NCBI GenBank assembly: GCA_009192285.1
Contig: WBVU01000003.1
Coordinates: 837,973 to 901,972, forward strand
Direction of reading: 5' to 3'
From: Morchella semilibera
Lineage: Eukaryota; Ascomycota; Pezizomycetes; Pezizales; Morchellaceae
DNA length: 64,000 nt
Each line of letters starts with the position of its first letter. Within the stretch, counting starts at the first letter, position 1. Position numbers and translations under genes: made by a program. Below the pieces are notes generated by a model that worked only from the letters and a program-made list of their open reading frames with translations, was not told the DNA's origin and ran no database searches. Of this stretch, positions 1-10,496 are shown one piece after another.

Positions 1-835
1 GGTATCGTGTGGTCTCGTGCACGGAAAGCTACTGAATGTAGACAGAAATATGCAATCCCGCTTAGATCCCGCTATCGGAAAACATCATAGCGTAGGTATA
101 TATACGTATACATGTACCCATACAGAGAACTCATACATATGCATACTAGAACGACTGAGATCTTTTTCCCCGGTACTCGTATCTACATATATAAAAGAAT
201 TCTGGATAAGAACCTGACAAACCCCTAAGCCTACGCCTGATTCCCTCACCATTGAAGAAAGTCGGTATATCTCTAAATATTAGCAATGAGTAGAGAAGAA
301 GAATGGGGTGGGGGCGACGGTACGCGGTGCTAGGGCTAGGACGTTACACTGCCGTTCGCTTCCAGGAAGCCGCGACTCACTATACAAGACTAGGGGCTGT
401 GTTTAGACCGGACACTCTGTCATGGTGTTTTTCCTTTTCTAAGCTTATAAGGTTTTATGTCTTTTCGAGTTATAGGTACTAGCTCTACTGGTCGGAAGCG
501 TTACACATTTTTGTTACCGGGAACAGATAGCGATATAGTCCCAAATGGCACTAACATCGTCAAGACGTTAGATATAGCGCCTCCTACTAGAGCGCAGGCA
601 ATTAATGGTAGCGTAGCCATAAACTGAATGCGTCTATGGTACGGGCACGAGCTAGAAATTAAGCGCCCTGCTTTCTGTAGGGCCGCAGTTGACTGCAGTC
701 CAGTAGTCCTTCAAGGTAATTTTGGATTCCCTGGCTTGGCACAGTCGACTGCAATCGACTGTAGTCGGACGCAATAATGCCTAGGACCATTAAGGCTAAG
801 ATAATTTGTATGGAGTGGCGATGACCTGATCTCAC
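1..835. other. Gene-free left edge
   Basis: I see no supportable gene. A segment near 690-775 resembles, in inverted orientation, a segment near 3455-3505: both contain a CCAAGCCAGG core followed by an AATCC-A-AATT stretch, so this is a dispersed repeat. Short ORFs here lack codon bias and splice logic. Confidence 0.5.
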
Positions 836-1640
836 AATAATCACGGCCTGCAGAGGTGTTTCTTTCAATCCATGGGTTGATCTCACATAGCAGCTTATCC
901 TAGGTTGGTTCCAGCTGTCTATCCCCTGTTCGGTTGGCACAAAAATCCATCACCTCCAGTTTATTCAACTCGGCGTCAACCGAACGGGGCCTTATTCGGT
1001 TGGGCAAAATAATCACGGTCTGCAGGTGTTTCTTTCAACCCGTGGGTTGATCTCACATAGCAGGTTATATATCCCTAGATTGGTTCCAATCCATCACCTC
1101 CAGTTTATTCAACTCGGCGCCAATCACTGCCTGCAGGTGTTTCTTTCAATCAACGGATCGATTACAACCAACCAAACGTCTTCCGAACGGAGCCTGATTC
1201 GATTGGGCAAAATAATCACGGCCTGCAGGTGTTTCTTTCAATCCGTGGGTTGATCTCACATAGCAGGTTATCTCTAGATTGGTTCCAATCCATCGCCTCC
1301 AACTCGACGCCAATCACTGCCTGCAGGTGTTTCTTTCAAATATCAACGGATCGATTACAACCAACCCAACTTCTTCCGAACGGAGCCTTATTCAATTAGG
1401 CAAAATAATCACGGCCTGCAGGTGTTTCTTTCAATCCGTGGGTTGATCTCACATAGCAGGTTATATATCCCTAGATTGGTTCCAATCCATCACCTCCAGT
1501 TTATTCAACTCGGCGCCAATCACTGCCTGCAGGTGTTTCTTTCAATCAACGGATCGATTACAACCAACCCAACGTCTTCCGAACGGAGCCTTATTCGATT
1601 GGACAAAATAATCACGGCCTGCACAGGTGTTTCTTTCAAA
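836..1640. repeat. ~200 bp tandem repeat array
   Basis: The start AATAATCACGG recurs at about 836, 1008, 1211, 1404 and 1607, giving periods of about 172, 203, 193 and 203 bases. Each unit holds two copies of a sub-repeat, CTGCAGGTGTTTCTTTCAA, about 120 bases apart. The units differ by a few substitutions and small deletions. Predicted ORFs across it (1026-1253, 1422-1880) are only translations of the repeat. This is a minisatellite-like array; no function is evident. Confidence 0.9.
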
Positions 1641-1701
1641 GTCGAGCACCACATACGCTGTGGCTATGTAAACCAGCCACATGTACACACATTGTGCTTT
1701 G

Positions 1702-1830
1702 TACTCGCTATCCACTATAAAAACTTGAAAATGCAGGCGACAAAGACGGGGTTGATTTGTATGGAGAATCGTCTTGGCCATACAACTGCTGGCGCCTGCG
1801 TTTTCAGGTTCTTATGGTGGATAGCGAGTA
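1702..1830. mobile_element. MITE-like element with ~37 bp terminal inverted repeats
   Basis: The ends are inverted repeats beginning ACTCGCTATCCAC, about 37 bases long. The two arms differ at four positions, all transitions. The element is about 129 bases, has no coding capacity and is flanked by TA. This fits a non-autonomous DNA transposon that may have suffered C-to-T mutation. Confidence 0.75.
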
Positions 1831-2106
1831 TAATAACCCGAGCCCCGGGCCCGCACATATTGTATTTTGTAGGTAAGTAAGTACTAGCCGTGCGCACCGG
1901 ACCAAAGACGACTACATCGAAAGCTCAATTACCATAGTAGTACCTTTCATAAGGGCAATCACCTCATAACGGTAGCGCTTCTCGGTCCCTTTTGCCCGGC
2001 CTTCAGCACCAGTACCTTTTATAATTTTTATATAAGGGCAACCTCTATATAACGACGCCAAATTCCGGTCCCGAGCGTACCATCAAGCTTTTGAGCTTTA
2101 GCATTA

Positions 2107-2707
2107 ATGCCCCCTAATTATTCAACCGAACCTTCTCTCACCGCTTCCGCATTTTCACACAATATCCCACACTATAGCCTCCATGTTCTTCATACCCGTA
2201 GTGAAGCAAGAAGCATCAGTGCCGATGTGATCACAATTGTTTCCAGTATAGCTGGTGTATTTATTGCAATTATCGGCCTAGTTCAAGGGTATAGATACTG
2301 GAAGCGAATCCGAAGCACAAACAATGTCAGTTTATCTTTCCTTATACGTACCTCGAAAGTTCAGCCACATGTCTGCATTGGCTAGCTTCACGATTGACAG
2401 GAGTCTAATTAATGTTTAGTCATCAAATGCGGCTACTGCCGCCGTCCACAACACCCCACACAACGGCGCTGTGGCTACACTCCCGTCAAATCTAGTAACG
2501 ATCGATGTCAATCGCGTCTTCTTACACCTATGCACGTTCTACCTGTCCCACACGGTCTTCCCTGCCAATACCGGTGACCGCAACCTTGGTGTCGGAAATG
2601 CGCTAAGCGATATTGCAACTGGTAACGGGCTTGCAGTACCAACCCGGCACTCGACGATTGACGAGGAAGAGCGTGGGGTTGGGCCTGCCGATACCACAAG
2701 GGCCTAA
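2107..2707 (+). CDS. Small one-TM protein, tandem family copy 1
   Basis: Two exons, 2107-2325 and 2420-2707, give about 168 aa; the intron is phase 0 with a weak GTCAGT donor and a TTTAG acceptor. The N-terminal ~40 residues contain a YSLHVLHTR stretch, followed by one membrane segment (about residues 43-64, DVITIVSSIAGVFIAIIGLV) that ends in the aromatic/basic motif YRYWKR. The intron falls a few residues after this motif. Exon 2 starts with Ser-Ser and holds a hydrophobic stretch near VNRVFLHLCTFYL, then a hydrophilic acidic tail. Copies at 4295 and 6354 share the layout and intron position. No signal peptide is seen and I do not recognise the family. Upstream is a TATATAAG element near 2031. 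Confidence 0.7.
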
Positions 2708-4294
2708 TAAGCTAGTAACAAGGTAAAACGAAACATAAACTCTTCGGATTCACAAACTAACATCCACTGCATTACAGGTTCACAATATCTCCGGTTCTAA
2801 ACTCAGCGACAGACCTTCTTTTGATTTTATAATACACGGATATGCCCTTTTTTTTCTTTTCTTTGGTGTTATCGGGGGTTTATGGGGCTTGGCGCATTCG
2901 TTTCTCTCTTTCCATTTGTAGCCGTTTCTTTTTTTCCCGAAAAAAAAATATCTAAATATCTAAAATACAATCGACGTACGCGTACGCAGTACTTGAGACG
3001 ACTTACCACCTGTATCACTATCCACCCTCACAACTTCTTATGGAATATGATATACTCGCACGCGCGTACATCATAATATATTGCGTGAAGCCAGAAACAT
3101 TGATCGAAGTTGGTTATCAGTACTGTACTGCAATGTTTATGGCCGATCTTGGTCTTAGTCTTACTGGAAGTCTGAAAGAATGGGTCCGGTCCTCTGGAGC
3201 CCTCTGGCAACTTCATCGACTGGTACAGTATCGCCCGGTCTAAACTATGCCTTGTTGGTTTATCGATGTATGGTGCGGCGCGGCTTAAAGACAAAATATC
3301 AAAATCTGTGAAATCAAGTTGTAGGTATATGTACGATAGAGAGTTTAATTTCACAGATTTTTGGTATCTTGTCTGGTGGAAAGGTTATAAGAGGTGCCAT
3401 TTGCCTGTTTTTGTATGGAAAAGCGCCAAGACCTGGTAAGTGGGACAGTATTGAGGTGTTTGCAGTTGACTGCGCCAAGCCAGGTAATCCGAAATTGTCT
3501 TGGAGGCCTACATCAAATACGTACCTTGGAGGGGGTTGAAACAGATGGATGCACTGCCTGGAGGAAGTGAGCATTGAGCAGAAAAAATACATATAAAGTA
3601 GGGACTACGCTAAGTAGGGGTGGTGGAGTCGGGGAGGGGCGCGCGGTTGTGTCTGCTCTAGACAGCAGGGTATATACAGTTGCGGCTGACGCACTTGCTC
3701 TCGCCGCACCACACTCGCATACCGCGCTGCAGCAAGGATTATTTACACAGATTGACACCTAAAGGTGGGCTCTGGTTGGCCTATACCCCTGCTGTCTCGC
3801 AACGAATTTATTCAGATAATACGGTACACCACACACACTCGCATACACCACATATACATACACACACTCACATACATATATGTACATAGCTAACCCACCG
3901 TGCAGTGCACGACCCACCATAGCCGTTGGATGGTCTCGGCCTGGGTCTCAGGCCTGGGGTCCCAGGCCTACATCCGGCCTTACGAAAAAGACCCTGATAC
4001 ACTTAGAATCAGGTAAGTAGTATATAAGAAGTACAGCATCCTGCATGTACTTTGCAACTTAAACTTAATCATTCAAGCTTTGCGGGCATCTCATAGCTAA
4101 GTAACCTTCTATCCTATATCTATTTATACTTCATACAACCTTCTATCCTGTTTATAGTGCGCTCGCGACGACGTAACAGACACCCTCGGAGTTGGTCTCG
4201 AGAATGCAACATCAGAACTACTAATTTCGGTCAATAAATTCAGCTTCACATTACTCGTATCCCCGCAGCCAGCCATCGCTACAACCTTTCCACT
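2708..4294. other. Intergenic stretch between family copies 1 and 2
   Basis: There is no supportable gene. It contains a small hairpin element near 3296-3370 with arms AAAATCTGTGAAAT and ATTTCACAGATTTT, a dispersed repeat near 3455-3505, palindromic GC-rich sequence near 3900-3990 (repeated GGCCTGGG / CCCAGGCC), a CA-rich microsatellite around 3830-3880, and a TATATAAGAAG element near 4021 that also occurs before copy 3. Confidence 0.6.
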
Positions 4295-4760
4295 ATGCAT
4301 AACTCAACCGATTATACTCCACATAGGCTCCATGCTAGAGAAATTAGGAGCGTAAGTGTCGATATAATTACTATCACTACCAGTCTGGCCGGCGTATTTA
4401 TCGCTATAATTGGTCTTATTCTGGGGTACATATACTGGAAACATCCCAAGAAGGCTGTGAGTACACAAACTATAACTGAATATCAGATATACATAGGTAG
4501 TTAGACGCAAGGTTAGGCTTACGATATAATGTTTCTAGATATCACCTAATCCATCGGGCCCTGCAGCTGGCATTTTTATTCCTTGCCCAACTCCAAGCAC
4601 AACGGATGCCCGTCAAATGCATGTATGGTGGTTTCCCTTGCTAAGCGCAGCACCTGGTCATAGCACCCCCGCCGACCTAGAGTCCGCTCCTGTAGAGCTC
4701 TCAACGTCCGGCATTCAGGCTGAACTGGATACCACCAAGCTTGCACATTGTCCAGCTTAG
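4295..4760 (+). CDS. Small one-TM protein, tandem family copy 2
   Basis: Exons 4295-4456 and 4539-4760 give about 127 aa. The intron is phase 0 (GTGAGT donor, TTCTAG acceptor) and sits at the same place as in the sister genes, a few residues past the YIYWK motif. The N-terminus is shorter than in copies 1 and 3 but keeps the YTPHRLHAR motif. The membrane segment (about residues 20-46, DIITITTSLAGVFIAIIGLI) is nearly identical to that of copy 3. Exon 2 aligns with copy 3 through VWWFPLLSAAP versus VLWFAFVVQC and then an acidic Ser/Thr tail. The 144 aa ORF on the opposite strand (4576-5010) is a shadow. The function is unknown. Confidence 0.7.
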
Positions 4761-6353
4761 AGTTTCGCGCAAATTCAGGGTCTAAGGATGGGGAATTTGT
4801 GCTTTGGGCTTCACTTGGTTTTTGTGATCTATAGTTGGTTAACTGGGGATCGAGCTTTCTTTTCGGTGTTGGTTTCTTTTGTTTGGCATGGTGTAGGGAG
4901 TTAATTGGTGTCTCGATTACACGGTCGTTTAGATTTTTTATGTTAATGTTTAAACTTAAAGCGATACTATCGTACCGTATATCCGCCAACACTACATTTT
5001 TGTATGGCATGTAATAGTGGTTGTGTTCGGAAACACTATGAAGTTACGGGCACTATCTACTACATGTATGTACCGTAGAATTCCGTTAGAAGAGACCGGT
5101 CTCTTCCGACGGATACGGGCAAAATTACGGCGTAAGCCACTTCAAATGAACTCTAGTTTCTGTGGCTTACGCGGTGAAGAGACTGGATTACATCGATTTG
5201 CGTACTCCTTGGCATAAAACCCCCGTAACCTTATTTGTTGAGAGTGACGGTATTGACTAAGCACGACACATCAAAACCTGTGAACTGAATTGCATCACAG
5301 GGCAATGAAAGGTCAAACTGGCGGGAATTGGGGGAGGGGCGGAGGGGGCCGAAGGCCCCATAACTACATGTACGTCCCGTAGAGAGAGCTACACAACTCG
5401 CGGTCGCGAGGTGGTAATCACTAGTATAAGTACTGTGGCGCCTCTCTAAAGTTCTTCAAAGTAATCAATGGAATTGGATGAGAGAAGAGGATGATGATTG
5501 GATTCTAGTGATCGTGCTCTCTCACTACAATTATATACTTGTCTCATCATACTTTGTTGTCCTTCGCTTTCGGTTGTGATTACATGTCTTCTTGTACATG
5601 TGTCTCTTCATGTCACGTGCCCGACAGTACCCAATCGTGGATGAACCTTAAAAGCCAGATGCCAAGATTAAATTACCTAGACTAACTAAGTAAGCGGCAA
5701 GCAAGATCTGCTGGGAAGGACTTATGGTTGGTTGGAATTAAACTTGGACTACTACTATGGAAGCTGGCCATGGGAAAATTAGGGTAAAGTGGGGGAAATT
5801 CGCGAATGTGATAGAGGGCAGCAAGAACGGGAAAAGGCGAACCATATAAGAGGCGAACCATATAAGCATTGTAGCCCGTCCTGCACTATATATGCAGCCA
5901 CCACATCCCGACAGATGACAGACAACCTTATTGGAGTCTTTTGCGCAAAGGGCAGCTAGATCGGTGGGGCCGGCCCTATATTCCAATTACCTGATTGGTA
6001 GCCGCTTTGAACACCATCAAATTGCCGCAACTCATGCCCCATATTTGAGGCGGAGTCTTCGATGTCATAGGCATGTTACAGGGGTAACATAATAGAGCGG
6101 TTTGGCCAACAGCCTCTAAACCTAAATATGTACTTAGTTCTTGACGAGTTCAACTAAAGTGACAGGCGGGCGACGGCTTGGGAGTACGTACGATATATAT
6201 ATAAGAAGGCCCTCAGAAGCTTAAGGGATATAGACTACTAACACATATAACAATCTTTTAGCATTAGGTCATCCGAAATTCTTCAGCTGGTTGACGTGAC
6301 TACCGACCCTGGACACAAAACTTATCGACTTAGCTAAATACATACATAATACC
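4761..6353. other. Intergenic stretch between family copies 2 and 3
   Basis: There is no supportable gene. An inverted-repeat element lies near 5071-5205. TACATGTA palindromes occur at 5061 and 5365. A TATATAAGAAG element lies near 6197, about 155 bases before copy 3. Confidence 0.55.
5071..5205. mobile_element. Palindromic MITE-like element, related to the one at 50410
   Basis: The left end reads TACCGTAGAATTCCGTTAGA. The centre is a hairpin with arms GCGTAAGCCAC and GTGGCTTACGC. The element at 50410-50526 has the same order (TACCG end, CCGTT block, AGACC block, then the GCGTAAGCCAC hairpin), so the two belong to one family. The right boundary is approximate. Confidence 0.55.
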
Positions 6354-6843
6354 ATGGAACATTTTCGTCCGATGAACGCGACTACGAACACTGATACTGC
6401 GGCAACCGTAGTACCAAACTTTACCTTTGCCCATGCTGTGTCCGCCAAACTGTCAAGATACACTCTTCACACGCTCCATGCTCGAGGAGACAGGAGCATT
6501 GACAACGTAATCACTATCACCACGAGTTTAGCCGGCGTATTTCTTGCTATTCTAGGTCTTATACTTGGATACATATATTGGAAGCGTCCCAGGAGAGTTG
6601 TAAGTCCCTCATAATATTCAGGGTATTTTGGAGTTGGGGTTAGGGCTCATTTAAATAATTTCTTAGTCATCACCCGTCCTGGCCCCTCTTCCACTCGCAG
6701 TTTCATTTGATGTCAACCAGGTCCTGTGGTTCGCCTTTGTCGTTCAATGCATGGCATCCATACGACCCACACCTGCCGAGGAAAGCGACCCAGAAATTTC
6801 CCGCGTGTCAACCATCCATTCTGAATCGGGTACTGTCGCTTAG
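6354..6843 (+). CDS. Small one-TM protein, tandem family copy 3
   Basis: Exons 6354-6599 and 6667-6843 give about 140 aa; the phase-0 intron has a canonical GTAAGT donor and TTAG acceptor. Residues 1-50 are a variable Thr/Ala-rich leader ending in YTLHTLHARGDRS. The membrane segment follows (about residues 53-75, NVITITTSLAGVFLAILGLI) and ends in YIYWKRPRR, a positive-inside flank. Exon 2 begins SSPVLAPLPLAVSFDVNQV, passes a second hydrophobic stretch (LWFAFVVQCMAS) and ends in an acidic Glu/Ser tail. This is the clearest member of the tandem family. The matching intron position in three diverged copies argues that they are real genes. The role is unknown; a membrane accessory or a lineage-specific effector-like protein is only a guess. 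Confidence 0.72.
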
Positions 6844-7275
6844 GGAAAGGTTTGATTTTGTGCATGGCGTCGGTTATTAGTACTATCGGATCCGGTTTTG
6901 ACGTTCTTTTTTCTTTGTATACGGTTTAGAGGAGTTGGTGCGAGTACAGTCTTTCCTTTTAAATTTTTCATATGTTTAAAATAACGGCGAAGGTCTTTTA
7001 TATCTGGATACCACCACTGATAACACTTTGACTTGTTCTCCAACTCAAACACCTACAGTGTTGTAGTCTTTTCTGCAACTCTTGTTTCTCGCGCCACAAT
7101 ACGTTACCATGACAAGTCTAGTGCACCCGCCCGTAGTGATTTGATGGTATCTATGCGAGTCAATTAAAATGTAGTTGTGCACGTGGTAATTGGGTATAAA
7201 TGACCTCAGCTATTAAATAATATTATATCTCAAGGTGCATAAATATAGACCCTTGTCCCGAATCATGTCAGGCGT

Positions 7276-7432
7276 TATCCCTTAAGTTGTCGATGCTGAC
7301 CCCTATACTATAGGGCCAGGATTTGTATAGGAAATCAGTTATTTAATGAGAGAGATAACAAGATTTATTAACAAAGGCCGCCAAACTTTGTTTTTTGCTG
7401 GAGGTCAGCATTTACCGACAACTTAAGGGATA
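7276..7432. mobile_element. MITE-like element, 157 bp
   Basis: The ends TATCCCTTAAGTTGTCG and CGACAACTTAAGGGATA are perfect inverted repeats of 17 bases. The match continues imperfectly inward to GCTGACC / GGTCAGC. There is no coding capacity. This fits a non-autonomous DNA transposon. Confidence 0.75.
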
Positions 7433-9538
7433 CAGTATACAGTATGTACCTACAGGAATGTACGTACATCGGTACATGTAGAATTCGTGTTACTGAATGC
7501 TGAACGTCAAGTCAAATTGGCCCTTGCCCGAGATAATCTCTGTCGCTCTATGGACCTATTCGCGTAATCAGAGCCATTATTCCTACCAAGTTAAGGTATA
7601 TGTGAGTTTAATGCGCCCATTAAATTGCACAAACATCTACTATAATATATACTAATTTATTCCTTATAGAAATTTATAACAGTTTGAATAAGTGTTCCAG
7701 TACCAGTCTTCAGAGTCCAACGGCCTAGTATAGACTCCGATGACATATTTAAGCCCACTTCCCCCCCCCCCCCCCATAAACGGCCTGAATTAATTAAGGT
7801 GGTGATCAACTCTTTCGGAAGAGGTAACGCTCCCCGTTTGACCTTCCAACCATCTGTTAAAGCACCTCTGACCAGTTTATAGTTTCCTAAGAGTCACGCC
7901 AATAGAGAGATATAGAGGTAGCGTAGATGAATTTATATCCAGCATATAGGACCGCTAGAACTTACCAACTATGAGCCTAGAGTGTGGGGGAATTAACTAG
8001 CACGAGTGTCTCCAGTTCTACGTATTGTACCCATAATGTGGTTGCTAGCCTAGCTGGTAGATGTTCTGAAGCTTCATGAGCTATAATGACGTGTCTAAGC
8101 ACTATGGCTCGAAAACAGTGGATTTGGCTGGGCTCGAAATTCTGCGCCCAGATTGGTCCAATGATCTACCTGTGGTTGGCTCGGGTAATTAAAGAATCGA
8201 GCTACCGACGGTCGATCTAGGAGGACCTTTCCCGGAAGAGTACTTGTTTTCCTGGGCCTCTAGAAGGGGTGGAACAAATATAGAACTAATATTATAAGGG
8301 GGAATTAAAAAGATTGTGTACTTATTAGTAATCTACCCTCACTCGGTATCCGTCTTGGATTCATGATTTTGGGCTAGATTGGGTCCAAAGAAGCCCGTAA
8401 AAGAAGGGACTAGATAGAAGTCTACGGTTACCCCATCATCAGAAAAGCTGACCTTGAATATAAGCTTTTGGTCCAATGAAGCTTTAGTACTAGCACTAGC
8501 TAGATCAACATCGAATGAGGTTACTTGACAGTTAACACCCGTCTAGTGCATATATTACAATACTTGATTGGTCACTCGGCAGTCTAGATTGCATAGCCTC
8601 TTCTATGCTTCTTACTCTAGTACGTACGCTAGAGCTAGTACATGTAATTTGAAGGATACGAAATATAAACATGACTGAGAACGATCCGTCTATATATTCT
8701 CGTGAGTGGCAAATGAAGAGTCTTGGAACTACCAACAATTGAGCATTGGGCATAGTTCTAGTGAGAAGGCTCTTTAAAGCATATAACGCCAACTTGGACG
8801 GCTGTATTTATCTAATTGACTCTTTTGATCTCTATTATAGGTTATGTAAAAATAGGCTTGAAGTAGAATTTTAGATGATCTTAATCATAGGTTATCACTC
8901 GACTTTTGGAATTGTGTCAAAACTATATTTTTCCTATTCCATCTAATCTCCTATATTATCATTCCTGCGATCCGGATAGTGCCCACTCTTGGTTTTTGAA
9001 ATATGAGTAAGGTGTAGTGGAGGAATGATATATAGCCAAGGAATATAGTTACTTTTTTAACATTGGGTGCGAAGGAGGTGATTTATATAGACATATAAGA
9101 CGGTCACATATACATGTGCCGGATATAAAGTCCTAAGCGCAATGGTTGACTCTCGAGCATGACGTAAACAAAAAAAAAAATAGACTCTCGAGTGATAATT
9201 CATGACTAAGTCCGGAAACAACCATAATTGTTATTATTGTTAATTCACATAAAGGAACCATAAGTTCAATCACACTTAATACTATTCTGTTATTACTATT
9301 GTTTTTAAACTAATAGTGTGCCTACAGACAAGATGTTTCGGATACAGGTCTTAAGACTAGGGAACCGGGCGAGACAAGACTGGCTAAAAGGTATGACTAA
9401 TATCGGGACTGCTTTGGAGTTAACCTCAGAGTTTTTTTCAAGGCTCCTGACATCATTTGGCGCTACCTCTGGCCCTAGGAGTGCAAGTGTCGAAAAAAAA
9501 TTTGCCGGTTGACATTTCGGTGCACTACCACCACAATT

Positions 9539-9955
9539 AATGCATCATTTGATGCATTTACTCATATAAAAAGGATCTGTTAATGCATCGAAGGATGCAT
9601 TAAATGCAACGAAGGATATTAATGCATCACAGCAACGAATTTACTGATGACACCAACACATTTACTGATACTTTAGCTGTGAATAGTCAATAGCATGCCT
9701 GAAAAGCTTGAAATTATATCAATTTATAGCATGGCGTAATAGATTAGCTCTTCAGTAATCTAGTATAATGATTCAGGTTCAATTCTCTGACAGTTTTCTT
9801 TTTTTCCAGGAAATTTTCCATGTCCTAATTAGACTGATACATTAGCTGGGATTTTGATGCATTTCCGATGCATTTCCGATGCATTATCAATGCATTTCCG
9901 ATGCATTATGAAACGATACATTTTAGATGCATTTTAGATGCATATGCTGATTCAT
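9539..9955. repeat. Patch dense in ATGCAT palindromes
   Basis: ATGCAT occurs twelve times in about 415 bases, in two clusters (9540-9630 and 9857-9945), usually as GATGCATT or AATGCATC. The right cluster includes a near-perfect ten-base tandem, GATGCATTTC. The two clusters flank a ~220 bp core, giving a roughly symmetrical layout. The origin is unknown; it could be a decayed element end or a protein-binding array. Confidence 0.7.
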
Positions 9956-10390
9956 TACTTGGGGTGGTAGAGTGTGTTAATTAGAATAGTTTGTGTTATA
10001 ATATGGCTGCCTCCGTGCCTAGGAGTCAACCACTGCCATGTCCTACATGTATTTGTCCGGTACACATCAAGTATTTAACTGCCATTTAGAGGTATATAAG
10101 ACCTCTCTCTTGTATTATACCCAGCCACGTCGATTAAGTCTCGTCCTATTGATAGTGAATTCGATCTCCAAAATTTAATATTGTCCCAATGTGTAGGTAT
10201 ATATACGCTGGCTATGGCGATTAAGGAAATAGGTGACGTATAAACTAGGTTAACTATGAATTATGTATATCATATGAGTTACAACACATATATGAGGTTA
10301 TCAATCAATCAACCAATCAATCGTCATACATGTATGAAGTATCAATCAACCACTCAGTCGTAAGTCGTGGAAGATACGAGTGATCGCACA

Positions 10391-10496
10391 TGATTCGCAA
10401 GAAAGGCTGAGACGAAACCAACACCCCTGTAAAAGCGTTAGACTTGAATTTGTGATATTCCGTTATCTGATAGGTTCAAACCCTGCCGTCGTCGAT
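10391..10496 (+). tRNA. tRNA-Ser-like relic or tRNA-derived SINE piece
   Basis: GCGTTAGACTTGAA (10435-10448) matches the usual anticodon arm of tRNA-Ser with a TGA anticodon. GGTTCAAACCC (10473-10483) is a good B box / T arm, followed by a GCCGTCGTCG acceptor-like 3' strand. The 5' acceptor strand and a clean D arm are not visible, so I take this as a broken tRNA or a SINE fragment, not a working gene. Confidence 0.3.

Noticed and set aside
4576-5010. 144 aa minus-strand ORF
   Set aside because: It overlaps exon 2 of the small-TM copy 2 on the other strand; the exon is supported by two paralogues, this ORF by nothing.
9725-9805. tRNA-like sequence with TAGCTCTTCAGT and GGTTCAATTC followed by a T run
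   Set aside because: The acceptor and anticodon stems do not pair convincingly; it may be a relic, but the support is too weak to list.
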